Of a DNA stretch of 7,384 nt, positions 1 through 5,594 are shown piece after piece. Source of the DNA: Candidatus Coatesiibacteriota bacterium (GTDB taxonomy: Bacteria; RBG-13-66-14); contig DAOVLG010000074.1 of assembly GCA_030631385.1 (NCBI GenBank), positions 1-7,384 on the forward strand. Reading direction: 5' to 3'. The number at the start of each line of letters is the position of its first letter. The first letter of the stretch is position 1. The notes below the pieces were generated by a model, which ran no database searches, had not been told where the DNA came from, and worked only from the letters and a program-made list of their open reading frames with translations. The translations under genes were made by a program, and so were the position numbers.

Positions 1-17
1 AGCTCCCGCTTTTTTAT
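1..17. terminator. possible half of a terminator at the window edge
   Basis: A GC-rich arm (AGCTCCCGC) runs straight into six T's on the plus strand. Read on the minus strand it is six A's followed by a GC-rich arm. This is how one half of a bidirectional intrinsic terminator would look if its other arm lay outside the window. It could end the minus-strand gene at 69-755, a plus-strand gene outside the window, or both. The partner arm is not visible, so this is inference. Confidence 0.3.
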
Positions 18-19
18 TA

Positions 20-42
20 CCCCCCTCCCTAACCCTCCCCCC
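20..42 (-). other. G-quadruplex motif in the 3' flank of the secreted-protein gene
   Basis: The plus strand has C-runs at 20-25, 27-29, 33-35 and 37-42, separated by T, TAA and T. The minus strand, which is the sense strand of the gene ending at 69, therefore reads as four G-runs of 6, 3, 3 and 6 with loops of 1, 3 and 1 nt. This fits the canonical intramolecular quadruplex pattern with very short loops, which are generally the most stable. It would form in the transcript's 3' untranslated region. Its function is unknown. It competes with the hairpin at 33-55, which uses the same bases. Confidence 0.6.
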
Positions 43-55
43 AAAGGGGTGAGGG
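33..55. repeat. C/G-rich intergenic palindrome (REP-like hairpin)
   Basis: Arms 33-42 and 46-55 are complementary at 9 of 10 positions around an AAA loop; the single mismatch is C38 with T50. On the plus strand the hairpin is followed by GATTTTA, so it could act as a weak terminator in that direction. On the minus strand no T-run follows. Elements of this type, with CCCTAACCC and CCCCAAAGGGG cores, recur between genes in many GC-rich bacteria. Only one copy is in this window, so calling it a repeat family is inference. Confidence 0.45.
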
Positions 56-68
56 GATTTTAGGAAAC

Positions 69-755
69 CTACTTGCTCTGAACCTCGATTCGGACGGCGG
101 TTCCCGGGTAGAGCACGTTCTCGTCGTATTCCCCCTCTTTATTGAGGTATTTGGTCTCCACCCAGCCGTTGTCTATCCCCTGCTGGGCCTGGTAATCGGT
201 CCAGTCGGCGATATCCACGTCATCGTTCCAGAAGTCGCCCTCGGGGTACTGCCAGTTGGTCAGCGACATGACGTTGTCGTAGGTCCTCTCCCAGTACCAG
301 GCGAAGAAGATGTAGTAGGTTCCGTCATCTTCCGGGGCGGTGAGGTTGACGTCAACCTCAAATGTTGTCTCGCCGGTTTGGATGTTGGTGGAGATGCCCC
401 AGTAGCTTGTCTCGTGGTCACCGTAGTTGGGAGTAGCGGCTAGAGGGGCGGTGTCCCCGGAAGAACCGGCGTTGTAGGTATCCAGGGTGACCGTGCCGAT
501 GATGGCCTCACCGGGGGACACGGTCAGCAGGGGATCGTCGGCGTCGAGCTCGGTTTCGTTGATCGTGGCGGAGACCAGCCTGCAGGTTGATTCCGGGGTT
601 TCCACCGGCCCAGTGGGATCGTTGCAACCGAAGTTGGGGAAGCTGCAGCCGACGATGGGAGCCTCGTCGTCCGAGGCGCCCGTTACCATGTGCGGCCCGA
701 TCAGCAGGAGGATGGTGAGGATAAAAAGATAGAAGGACGGACTCCTAGTTTTCAC
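69..755 (-). CDS. secreted beta-rich protein of unknown function
   Basis: The product is 228 aa. A signal peptide is clear: Lys/Arg near the N-terminus, a hydrophobic core at about residues 8-20, and a likely cleavage after T-G-A at residue 27. No lipobox Cys lies at the cleavage site, so it is probably exported as a soluble or surface protein. The mature part has three Cys (37, 44, 58), with C37 and C44 close together. It continues with a Thr/Ser/Asn-rich beta region (about 60-145), an aromatic strand GTYYIFFAW (145-153), NVMSLTNW (161-168) and the acidic DDVDIADW (178-185), ending in a beta-like tail. This suggests a beta-sandwich with an aromatic core, but I do not recognise a named domain. 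The start is GTG at 755, preceded by GGAGG (760-764) with 4 nt spacing. It has its own promoter just after rseP and is likely a separate transcript. Confidence 0.75.
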   Translation of the reverse strand: MKTRSPSFYLFILTILLLIGPHMVTGASDDEAPIVGCSFPNFGCNDPTGPVETPESTCRLVSATINETELDADDPLLTVSPGEAIIGTVTLDTYNAGSSGDTAPLAATPNYGDHETSYWGISTNIQTGETTFEVDVNLTAPEDDGTYYIFFAWYWERTYDNVMSLTNWQYPEGDFWNDDVDIADWTDYQAQQGIDNGWVETKYLNKEGEYDENVLYPGTAVRIEVQSK

Positions 756-782
756 GAGCCCTCCGGTCTCGGTTACGATTTA

Positions 783-811
783 AGCTTATTGGCGGATCGA
801 AGTTTTGTCAA
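783..811 (-). promoter_or_regulatory. sigma-70 promoter for the secreted-protein gene
   Basis: On the minus strand a perfect -35 TTGACA (806-811) is followed after 17 bp by TAAGCT (783-788), a -10 matching consensus at three of six positions. The start codon lies about 28 bp downstream of the -10. The box sits in the gap after the rseP stop, so this gene need not depend on read-through from the upstream operon. An inverted repeat (795-802 and 823-830) brackets the -35 box. Confidence 0.55.
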
Positions 812-830
812 GTTAGACATCGCTTCGACC
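795..830. repeat. inverted repeat bracketing the -35 box
   Basis: GATCGAAG (795-802) pairs with CTTCGACC (823-830) over 8 bp with one G-T wobble, separated by 20 bp that contain the TTGACA box of the minus-strand promoter. It could be an operator for a dimeric regulator or a hairpin at the 3' end of the rseP transcript. No T-run follows in the minus direction, so it is not a standard terminator. Chance occurrence is possible. Confidence 0.35.
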
Positions 831-2146
831 TAGAAGAACAGACGCCTAATATCGGAGTAGAGGGCGAAGATCAGGAGGAATCCCAGAAGCGCCATCCCCA
901 CGTACTGTATCCGCTGACGCACCTTGAGCGATAGGGGGTGGCCGCGGACGGCCTCCACGACGAGGAGCGTGATGAGTCCGCCGTCCAACATGGGAATCGG
1001 CAGCGTGTTCATGATACCCAGCATGATGGCGAGAAAGGCGACGAATCTTAAGAATATACCAAAGCCCGCCTCGGCCATCCTCCCCGAGACGGCGGCGATG
1101 GATAACGGCCCCCCAATGGCCTCCGAGGCGGGGATACGCTGGGCCAACAGGAGGTAGAGGACCCCGTAAAATTCGTAGGCGACCGTAAAGGTTTCGCTCA
1201 CCGAACGGCCGATGGAGGTGAAGAAGCCCAGATCAACGTGGTGCACGCTACCGCCGAGGGTGAAGACCCGTTCGGTATCGAGGTGTTTGAGGGGGATGTC
1301 GAGGGCGAAGTGCCCCGTACCGCGCTGCAGGGAGACGGTTACCTTCTCGGGAGGCTCTTCCAAGGCGCGCAGGTCCTCGAGATGTTCCTCGAAATCGGAG
1401 GCGTCGCCAATAGACGCACCATTGATCGTGAGTATCCTGTCCCCCACCGAAAAGCCTAGGTCCTCACCCAGGGGAGAGAGGATGCTCACCACCGGTTCGA
1501 GGTGGGCCCGGATGCCCACCTGACCAAATCCGCTTTCCGGGTCGATCCAGGGGGCGAGGTCGAATTCCCGCCTCTCACCCTTCCGCTCGATGGTTAGGGT
1601 CACGTACTCACCGGTGTGGAGGATGATCTGTCGGCTGAGCTCACTCCAGTCCCCGATGGGTTTTCCGTCAACGGCGACGATGAGGTCCCCCTCCCGGAGA
1701 CCGGCCTGGGAAGCGGGACTGGGCTTGCCGTCGGGCGTCTCATCTATGACACCCCCGATTACCGGCTCGACGCGGAACTCGTCGTAGCCGCTGATGTTGA
1801 CGACGAAGTTGAGAATGATCGCCAGGAGGATGTTGGCCACCGGTCCGGACAGATAGACGATGATCCGTTTCCAGGCCGGGTTGGCGTTGAGGTGGGAGGG
1901 TTCTGCAGCCAGCGGATTCTCGTTGACGTCGCCGGCCAGACGGACGTACCCGCCGATGGGGATCAGTGAGAGGCAGTAGTCGGTCTCGCCCCGCCGGATG
2001 CCGAACAGACGTTTACCGATGCCGATGGAGAAGCGCTTAACGCCTATCCCCAGTATCTTGGCGGCGATGAGGTGTCCCAGCTCGTGGACCGCCACCACCA
2101 GGCCGAAGGAGATGATAAAACCGAGGATGTTGGTGAGGATGCCCAT
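830..2146 (-). CDS. rseP: RseP-type site-2 intramembrane zinc metalloprotease
   Basis: The product is 438 aa, normal for the RseP/RasP (M50B) family. These inner-membrane proteases cut transmembrane segments of substrates such as anti-sigma factors and clear signal-peptide remnants. The zinc-binding HELGH motif is at residues 21-25 in the first membrane segment. The third ligand lies in N-T-L-P-I-P-M-L-D-G (380-389, Asp388). GGYVRL (65-70) and the membrane segment around 95-118 are also typical. Two tandem PDZ domains occupy roughly 126-187 and 215-285. The C-terminus carries further membrane helices (about 365-400 and 412-430). The start is ATG at 2146, only 5 bp after the dxr stop. No good Shine-Dalgarno is visible, so translation probably depends on coupling to dxr. 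It is the last gene of the operon and I see no standard terminator behind it. No anti-sigma/sigma pair is in the window to suggest a substrate. Confidence 0.95.
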   Translation of the reverse strand: MGILTNILGFIISFGLVVAVHELGHLIAAKILGIGVKRFSIGIGKRLFGIRRGETDYCLSLIPIGGYVRLAGDVNENPLAAEPSHLNANPAWKRIIVYLSGPVANILLAIILNFVVNISGYDEFRVEPVIGGVIDETPDGKPSPASQAGLREGDLIVAVDGKPIGDWSELSRQIILHTGEYVTLTIERKGERREFDLAPWIDPESGFGQVGIRAHLEPVVSILSPLGEDLGFSVGDRILTINGASIGDASDFEEHLEDLRALEEPPEKVTVSLQRGTGHFALDIPLKHLDTERVFTLGGSVHHVDLGFFTSIGRSVSETFTVAYEFYGVLYLLLAQRIPASEAIGGPLSIAAVSGRMAEAGFGIFLRFVAFLAIMLGIMNTLPIPMLDGGLITLLVVEAVRGHPLSLKVRQRIQYVGMALLGFLLIFALYSDIRRLFF

Positions 2147-2151
2147 CGAGG

Positions 2152-3303
2152 TCAGAAGCCCTTTTTCACAAGCTCGACCGCCGTTTCCCTCGCCCTCTCC
2201 AGAGCGGTGCGGACCTCGGCAAGACGTTCGTACTCCGGTGCTCCCAGTTCTCCAACAACACGCTCAACCAGGCGGTGAATGTCGGTGAAGCGGATCCGGC
2301 CATTCAGAAACGCCTCGACGGCGACCTCGTCGGAGGCGGAGAGGTGCGCCGGCGCGAGACCACCCGCCTCTAAAACCTCGCGGGCCAGGTCCAAGGCCGG
2401 GAAGCGCTTCCCGTCGGGGGGGAAGAATTCTAGTTTACCGATCTCCGTCAGTTCGAGCCTCGGGGCGGGACCCCGAACCCGGGAGGGATGGGTGAGAGCG
2501 TACTGGATCGGCAGGAGCATATTCGGCCGACCGAGCTGGGCGAGCTGGGAACCGTCCGCGAACTCTACGAGGCTGTGTACGATGGATTGGGGGTGGATAA
2601 CCACCGCGACGTTTTCGACACCGAAAAGCCAACGGGCCTCGATGAGCTCCAGCCCCTTGTTAAACAGGGTGGCCGAATCTACGGTGATCTTGGCACCCAT
2701 GGACCAGTTTGGATGCCTGAGCGCCTCTTGGGGGGTTACGCTTTCCAGGTCGTAGCGGTTTAAAAAGGGGCCGCCCGAAGCGGTGAGGATGAGCCGGGTG
2801 ACCTCTCCGGGCGGGTGGTCGCCCAGGCACTGCCAGATTGCAGAGTGTTCGGAATCAATGGGGAGAAACTCCACCCCATGTTCGGCTACGGCATCGGTGA
2901 AAAGCCTCCCGGCGGCGACCAGGACCTCCTTGTTGGCTAAAGCGATGTCCTTGCCGGCCCGGATGGCCTCGTAGGTTGCCTCCAGGCCCACCGAGCCAGA
3001 GCTGGCGGCGACGAGGGTGTCTGCTTCGGATACCTGGGCGAGCTTCAGCAGGCCTTCTTCTCCGGAGGCTATTTCGGTCCCGAATCCCGCACCCTTAACC
3101 TTCTCCGCCAGAGTTTCAGCGGCCCGTTCCTCGAAAAGTACTGCCAGGCGCGGCTGGAACTCCTCGATCTGGGAAAAGACCTCCTCGACCTCGTCCAAGG
3201 CCCCTAAGGCGACAACCGGTAGACCGAGCGAACGGGCCACGGTCAGCGTCTGTCGCCCGATTGATCCGGTCGAGCCGAGGATTGACAATCGCCGCTCGCG
3301 CAT
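2152..3303 (-). CDS. dxr: 1-deoxy-D-xylulose 5-phosphate reductoisomerase
   Basis: The enzyme converts DXP to 2-C-methyl-D-erythritol 4-phosphate using NADPH. It is the committed step of the MEP route to isoprenoids and the target of fosmidomycin. The product is 383 aa, close to the usual 390-400. The N-terminal NADPH-binding loop GSTGSIG is at 10-16. The metal-binding Asp and Glu are in PIDSEHSA (D150, E152), and the third ligand is Glu219 in NKGLELIEA. The substrate-loop motif HPNWSMGAK starts at His197. All catalytic residues I can check are present. The ATG at 3303 leads directly into the expected MRERRLSILGSTGSIG start; GGAG at 3306-3309 sits unusually close to it. The gene starts 9 bp after cdsA ends and lies 5 bp before rseP. 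Its product feeds the pathway that supplies UppS, encoded first in the same operon. Confidence 0.97.
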   Translation of the reverse strand: MRERRLSILGSTGSIGRQTLTVARSLGLPVVALGALDEVEEVFSQIEEFQPRLAVLFEERAAETLAEKVKGAGFGTEIASGEEGLLKLAQVSEADTLVAASSGSVGLEATYEAIRAGKDIALANKEVLVAAGRLFTDAVAEHGVEFLPIDSEHSAIWQCLGDHPPGEVTRLILTASGGPFLNRYDLESVTPQEALRHPNWSMGAKITVDSATLFNKGLELIEARWLFGVENVAVVIHPQSIVHSLVEFADGSQLAQLGRPNMLLPIQYALTHPSRVRGPAPRLELTEIGKLEFFPPDGKRFPALDLAREVLEAGGLAPAHLSASDEVAVEAFLNGRIRFTDIHRLVERVVGELGAPEYERLAEVRTALERARETAVELVKKGF

Positions 3304-3312
3304 ATCTCCAGC

Positions 3313-4161
3313 TTAAATTAACCCCGAGCCGTTCCACAACCCGGCGTGATGGAGGCTCACCAGGTAGAGGTAGACCGCCGGCATGACCAGGAGAAAGCTG
3401 TCCAGGCGGTCCAAGAGACCGCCATGTCCCGGAATAAGACTGCCGGTATCCTTCACGCCCACGTCTCGCTTGATCGCCGAGACCGCCAGATCGCCCAAAA
3501 GGGCGGCGAGGGAAATCAGAATGCCGAATCCGAGGGCATAATACCACCGAAGACCGGTATCGAAGAGGTAGGCCTCGAGAGCCCAGGCCCCACCGCCCGC
3601 GAGGACGATACCGGCAATCAACCCTTCGATGGTCTTCCTCGGGGACAACCTCGGCGTGAGCTGGTATCTGCCAAAAATTGAGCCGAAGACGTAGGCCCCG
3701 GTGTCGGTTATCCAGAGCGTAACCAGGGTAAGCACGAGGAGGTGCCCGCCGGATCCTCCCCGGCCTAAAAGCACCGCCGCACCCGCTCCCAGGCCCAGAT
3801 AGAGTGAGGTAAAGACCCCACGGGCCAAGAGGTCCAACGAACCCTCGTGCCTGTGTTGGAGGATGGTCAGGGAGTTTAGGATCAAGGCGCCCAACGCTCC
3901 GAGCGCCACACCTTCCAACCCCCGATACCAGGCGCCGATGAGGATGAGCAAAGCCCCGAGGCCGCTCAAGAAGGGCTCGAACGCTTTCCCCTTCTCCCCG
4001 GTCAGGTTTCGTAGCTCATAAACGCCGACGACGACGCTGAGGGCTAAGAGGAGGACCCAGCGCCAGGTGGTGCCGTCCCAGGCGCAGAAGAGAAAAAGAC
4101 CGGCCCAGATCAGTCCCGAAAAGGCTCGGGTGAGGAACTTGCCGCTGGTTTTTTCTTCCAT
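3313..4161 (-). CDS. cdsA: phosphatidate cytidylyltransferase (CDP-diacylglycerol synthase)
   Basis: This integral membrane enzyme makes CDP-diacylglycerol from phosphatidic acid and CTP, the precursor of all common bacterial phospholipids. The product is 282 aa, typical for CdsA, and consists mostly of hydrophobic segments. The family signature is complete at residues 228-254: S-A-I-K-R, then K-D-T-G, then P-G-H-G-G, ending D-R-L-D. Other conserved parts are TDTGAYVFG (152-160), SPRKTIEG (173-180) and Asp224. The start is ATG at 4161. No strong Shine-Dalgarno precedes it. The 31-bp gap to the lipoprotein gene contains a small GGGGA/TCCCC hairpin (4178-4191). It is co-oriented and tightly packed with dxr downstream. 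Confidence 0.96.
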   Translation of the reverse strand: MEEKTSGKFLTRAFSGLIWAGLFLFCAWDGTTWRWVLLLALSVVVGVYELRNLTGEKGKAFEPFLSGLGALLILIGAWYRGLEGVALGALGALILNSLTILQHRHEGSLDLLARGVFTSLYLGLGAGAAVLLGRGGSGGHLLVLTLVTLWITDTGAYVFGSIFGRYQLTPRLSPRKTIEGLIAGIVLAGGGAWALEAYLFDTGLRWYYALGFGILISLAALLGDLAVSAIKRDVGVKDTGSLIPGHGGLLDRLDSFLLVMPAVYLYLVSLHHAGLWNGSGLI

Positions 4162-4177
4162 TACTCGAGTGCGGGAA

Positions 4178-4191
4178 GGGGATTCATCCCC
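4178..4191. repeat. small hairpin in the lipoprotein-cdsA gap
   Basis: GGGGA (4178-4182) and TCCCC (4187-4191) are perfect complements around a 4-nt loop, directly after the lipoprotein stop codon at 4193-4195. No T-run follows on the minus strand, so it is not an intrinsic terminator. It could affect mRNA stability or cdsA translation, or be chance. Confidence 0.3.
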
Positions 4192-4192
4192 A

Positions 4193-4549
4193 TCAGTAGC
4201 CGATGGTAGAATTGATGTTTACCTCACCGTCTCCCTGTATCGTCAGCGTCAGGTAATAGCCGCCCCCCTCCTCCAGATATCCCCCGGACGCCTCACGCCG
4301 CTCGCCCCGTCCGTCAATGTAGGAAATCGTCGGGCTGCTCTCGCCCTCGGGCTCTACACAGATCGTCGTTCTCCCCCCGGTATCCAGGGAGCCGACGGTG
4401 TAACTGTAGCCCTCTTCCAGGGTCACGACGATCTCGCCGATCGGTTCACCGCCCTGGTTGACCACCGTTACCCTGGGGTACTCACCGCATCCGGCTGCTA
4501 AGGGTACAACAAACAGGGCGAGTATGGTAAGGCGCCCGCTCAAGCTCAT
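4193..4549 (-). CDS. small lipoprotein of unknown function embedded in the uppS-cdsA operon
   Basis: The product is 118 aa. An N-terminal hydrophobic stretch ends in a lipobox, P-L-A-A-G-C, with the lipidated Cys at 21, so the mature chain is about 98 residues anchored to a membrane. The rest is rich in Gly, Thr, Tyr and Val with alternating hydrophobic residues (VTVV at 27-30, EIVVTL at 39-44, YYLTLTI at 98-104). This suggests a small beta-sandwich. I recognise no family. The start is ATG at 4549: its ATG overlaps the uppS TGA as ATGA, and GGAG/AGGAG sites lie just upstream at 4552-4561. The frame stays open further upstream to 5215, but that part overlaps uppS and lacks a signal peptide, so it is not coding. 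Coupled translation with uppS and co-transcription with cdsA suggest an envelope role, which is inference. Confidence 0.85.
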   Translation of the reverse strand: MSLSGRLTILALFVVPLAAGCGEYPRVTVVNQGGEPIGEIVVTLEEGYSYTVGSLDTGGRTTICVEPEGESSPTISYIDGRGERREASGGYLEEGGGYYLTLTIQGDGEVNINSTIGY

Positions 4550-5310
4550 CGCTCCTTCTCCGCGTTGATCCCGCCGAAACGGCGTTCCCGCCCTTCGAAG
4601 TCCTTCAGGGCCCCGTAGAGCTCCTCCCGGGTGAAGTCGGGCCAGTAGACATCGGTGATGTAGATCTCGGCGTAGGCGATCTGCCAGAGCATGAAGTCGG
4701 AAACGCGCAGCTCGCCGGAGGTTCTGATGAGCAGGTCCACCTCCGGCTGACCCGCCGTGTAGAGCCTTTGGGCGAACATCTTCTCGTCTATTAAACCTGA
4801 GAGGAGCGACCCCTGTCTCTGTTCCTCCAAGAGCCGGTTGATCGCGCCGATGATCTCCGCCCGGCCGCCGTAGCTCACCGCCAGGTTGAGATTCAGCCCC
4901 GTGTTCTGCGCAGTCGTCTCCTCGTCCTCCCGGACGGCCTCCAGGACGCTCTCGGGGAGCATCCCCCGTTCGCCGATGGCCCGGAAGCGGATGTTGGAGT
5001 ACATCATCTCCTCGAGCTCGCTGTTTAGAAACTTGACCAGAAGGCGCATCAGGGCGTTTACTTCGGCCTTCGGGCGCTTCCAGTTGTCCAGGCTGAAGGC
5101 GTAGAGGGTGAGAGATTCGATCAAGAGATCGCCGCAGGCCCGGGTGATGTCCTTGGCCCGTTCCATCCCGCGCCGATGGCCGAAGATGCGCGGCTTGCCA
5201 CGGTCGGCGGCCCAACGGCCGTTGCCGTCCATGATGATCGCCACATGGCGGGGCAGCCGCCCGAAGCCGGGGACCTCGGGCTTGGATTTCTGCGTGTCGA
5301 ACCGGGGCAT
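4546..5310 (-). CDS. uppS: undecaprenyl diphosphate synthase (cis-prenyltransferase)
   Basis: The enzyme adds isopentenyl diphosphate units in cis to farnesyl diphosphate to make undecaprenyl diphosphate, the carrier lipid for peptidoglycan and other surface polymers. The product is 254 aa, typical for the family. Hallmarks are IMDGNGRWA (26-34; catalytic Asp28, Arg32), GHRRG (44-48), YAFSLDNWKRP (70-80), SYGGRAEI (146-153) and RTSGELRVSDFMLWQIAYAEI (196-216), with Arg196, Arg202, Ser204 and Glu215 at the diphosphate/metal site. The usual FSxENW motif reads FSLDNW here, a conservative Glu-to-Asp change. The start is ATG at 5310. No convincing Shine-Dalgarno lies upstream, but a near-consensus promoter does, giving a leader of roughly 34 nt. 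It is the first gene of the operon, and its stop overlaps the lipoprotein start. Confidence 0.96.
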   Translation of the reverse strand: MPRFDTQKSKPEVPGFGRLPRHVAIIMDGNGRWAADRGKPRIFGHRRGMERAKDITRACGDLLIESLTLYAFSLDNWKRPKAEVNALMRLLVKFLNSELEEMMYSNIRFRAIGERGMLPESVLEAVREDEETTAQNTGLNLNLAVSYGGRAEIIGAINRLLEEQRQGSLLSGLIDEKMFAQRLYTAGQPEVDLLIRTSGELRVSDFMLWQIAYAEIYITDVYWPDFTREELYGALKDFEGRERRFGGINAEKER

Positions 5311-5350
5311 GGGTTACGGGTGGGAACCAAGCCGATTTAAGGACAACGGC

Positions 5351-5379
5351 AGTATAGAGGCGGTGTTAGGACCTGTCAA
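5351..5379 (-). promoter_or_regulatory. near-consensus sigma-70 promoter of the uppS operon
   Basis: On the minus strand TTGACA (5374-5379) is followed after exactly 17 bp by TATACT (5351-5356). This is the best promoter in the window: a perfect -35 and a -10 with five of six consensus bases. Transcription would start near 5344, about 34 nt before the uppS ATG. It overlaps the last few codons of the candidate small ORF at 5366-5518. Confidence 0.75.
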
Positions 5380-5518
5380 GAAGGGCGTCGAGACGGCGCT
5401 TACAGCGGGAGTAAACGCTGGCGTCGTAGAGATGATACGCCGTTTCTTCGACCGCCGGTGCAAAGCCCACCGCCTGGCCGATCTCTATTACCGGTTGCGC
5501 CTTTCCCGTCTGTTTCAC
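5366..5518 (-). CDS. possible 50-aa hypothetical protein upstream of uppS
   Basis: From a GTG at 5518 a frame runs 50 codons to TAA; it stays open back to a TTG at 5563. The predicted peptide has a balanced composition: QTGKAQPVIEIGQAVGF near the start, then a helix-like stretch AVEETAYHLYDASVYSRCKR and the tail LDALLDRS. Its third codon positions are mostly G or C, like the neighbouring genes. The ribosome binding site is weak (AAAG only). The frame lies between two promoters, and the uppS promoter overlaps its 3' end. I recognise no family. The plus strand here is also open, so chance in a GC-rich intergenic stretch is a real alternative. Confidence 0.3.
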   Translation of the reverse strand: MKQTGKAQPVIEIGQAVGFAPAVEETAYHLYDASVYSRCKRRLDALLDRS

Positions 5519-5524
5519 TATTCT

Positions 5525-5553
5525 TTGTAAAACGATTGACCAACTGCTATACT
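5525..5553 (+). promoter_or_regulatory. sigma-70 promoter for the first lipoprotein gene
   Basis: TTGTAA (5525-5530), 17 bp, then TATACT (5548-5553). A second -35-like TTGACC at 5536 is too close to the -10 to be used with it. The start site would be near 5560, giving a leader of about 35 nt that begins close to an eight-A tract (5567-5574) and ends in a strong GAGGAGG ribosome binding site (5581-5587), 7 nt before the ATG. Confidence 0.65.
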
Positions 5554-5594
5554 GGGGTAACAAGCGAAAAAAAATTCACTGAGGAGGTTTCAAC

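Noticed and set aside
795..830. Intrinsic terminator after rseP
   Set aside because: The inverted repeat has a 20-nt loop and no T-run on the minus strand, so it does not meet the terminator pattern; read-through toward 69-755 remains possible.
1616..1969. 117-aa plus-strand ORF opposite rseP
   Set aside because: Antisense shadow of conserved protease sequence in GC-rich DNA; no ribosome binding site or recognisable family.
3116..3547. 143-aa minus-strand ORF overlapping the cdsA/dxr junction
   Set aside because: Out-of-frame shadow of two well-supported genes, with Arg/Gly/Pro-rich composition.
4550..5215. Upstream extension of the small lipoprotein frame to 340 aa
   Set aside because: It lies entirely inside uppS in another frame, is Arg/Pro/Gly-rich as expected of a shadow, and would bury the signal peptide internally. 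The ATG at 4549 with its ribosome binding sites and lipobox is clearly the start.
5380..5524. tRNA or structured RNA in the divergent intergenic gap
   Set aside because: No cloverleaf, no T-loop consensus and no convincing long stem were visible; only short chance hairpins such as GGCGT/ACGCC.
5108..5530. 140-aa plus-strand ORF crossing the uppS start and the intergenic gap
   Set aside because: More than half is antisense to the conserved uppS N-terminus, and it spans the uppS promoter. No initiation signals.
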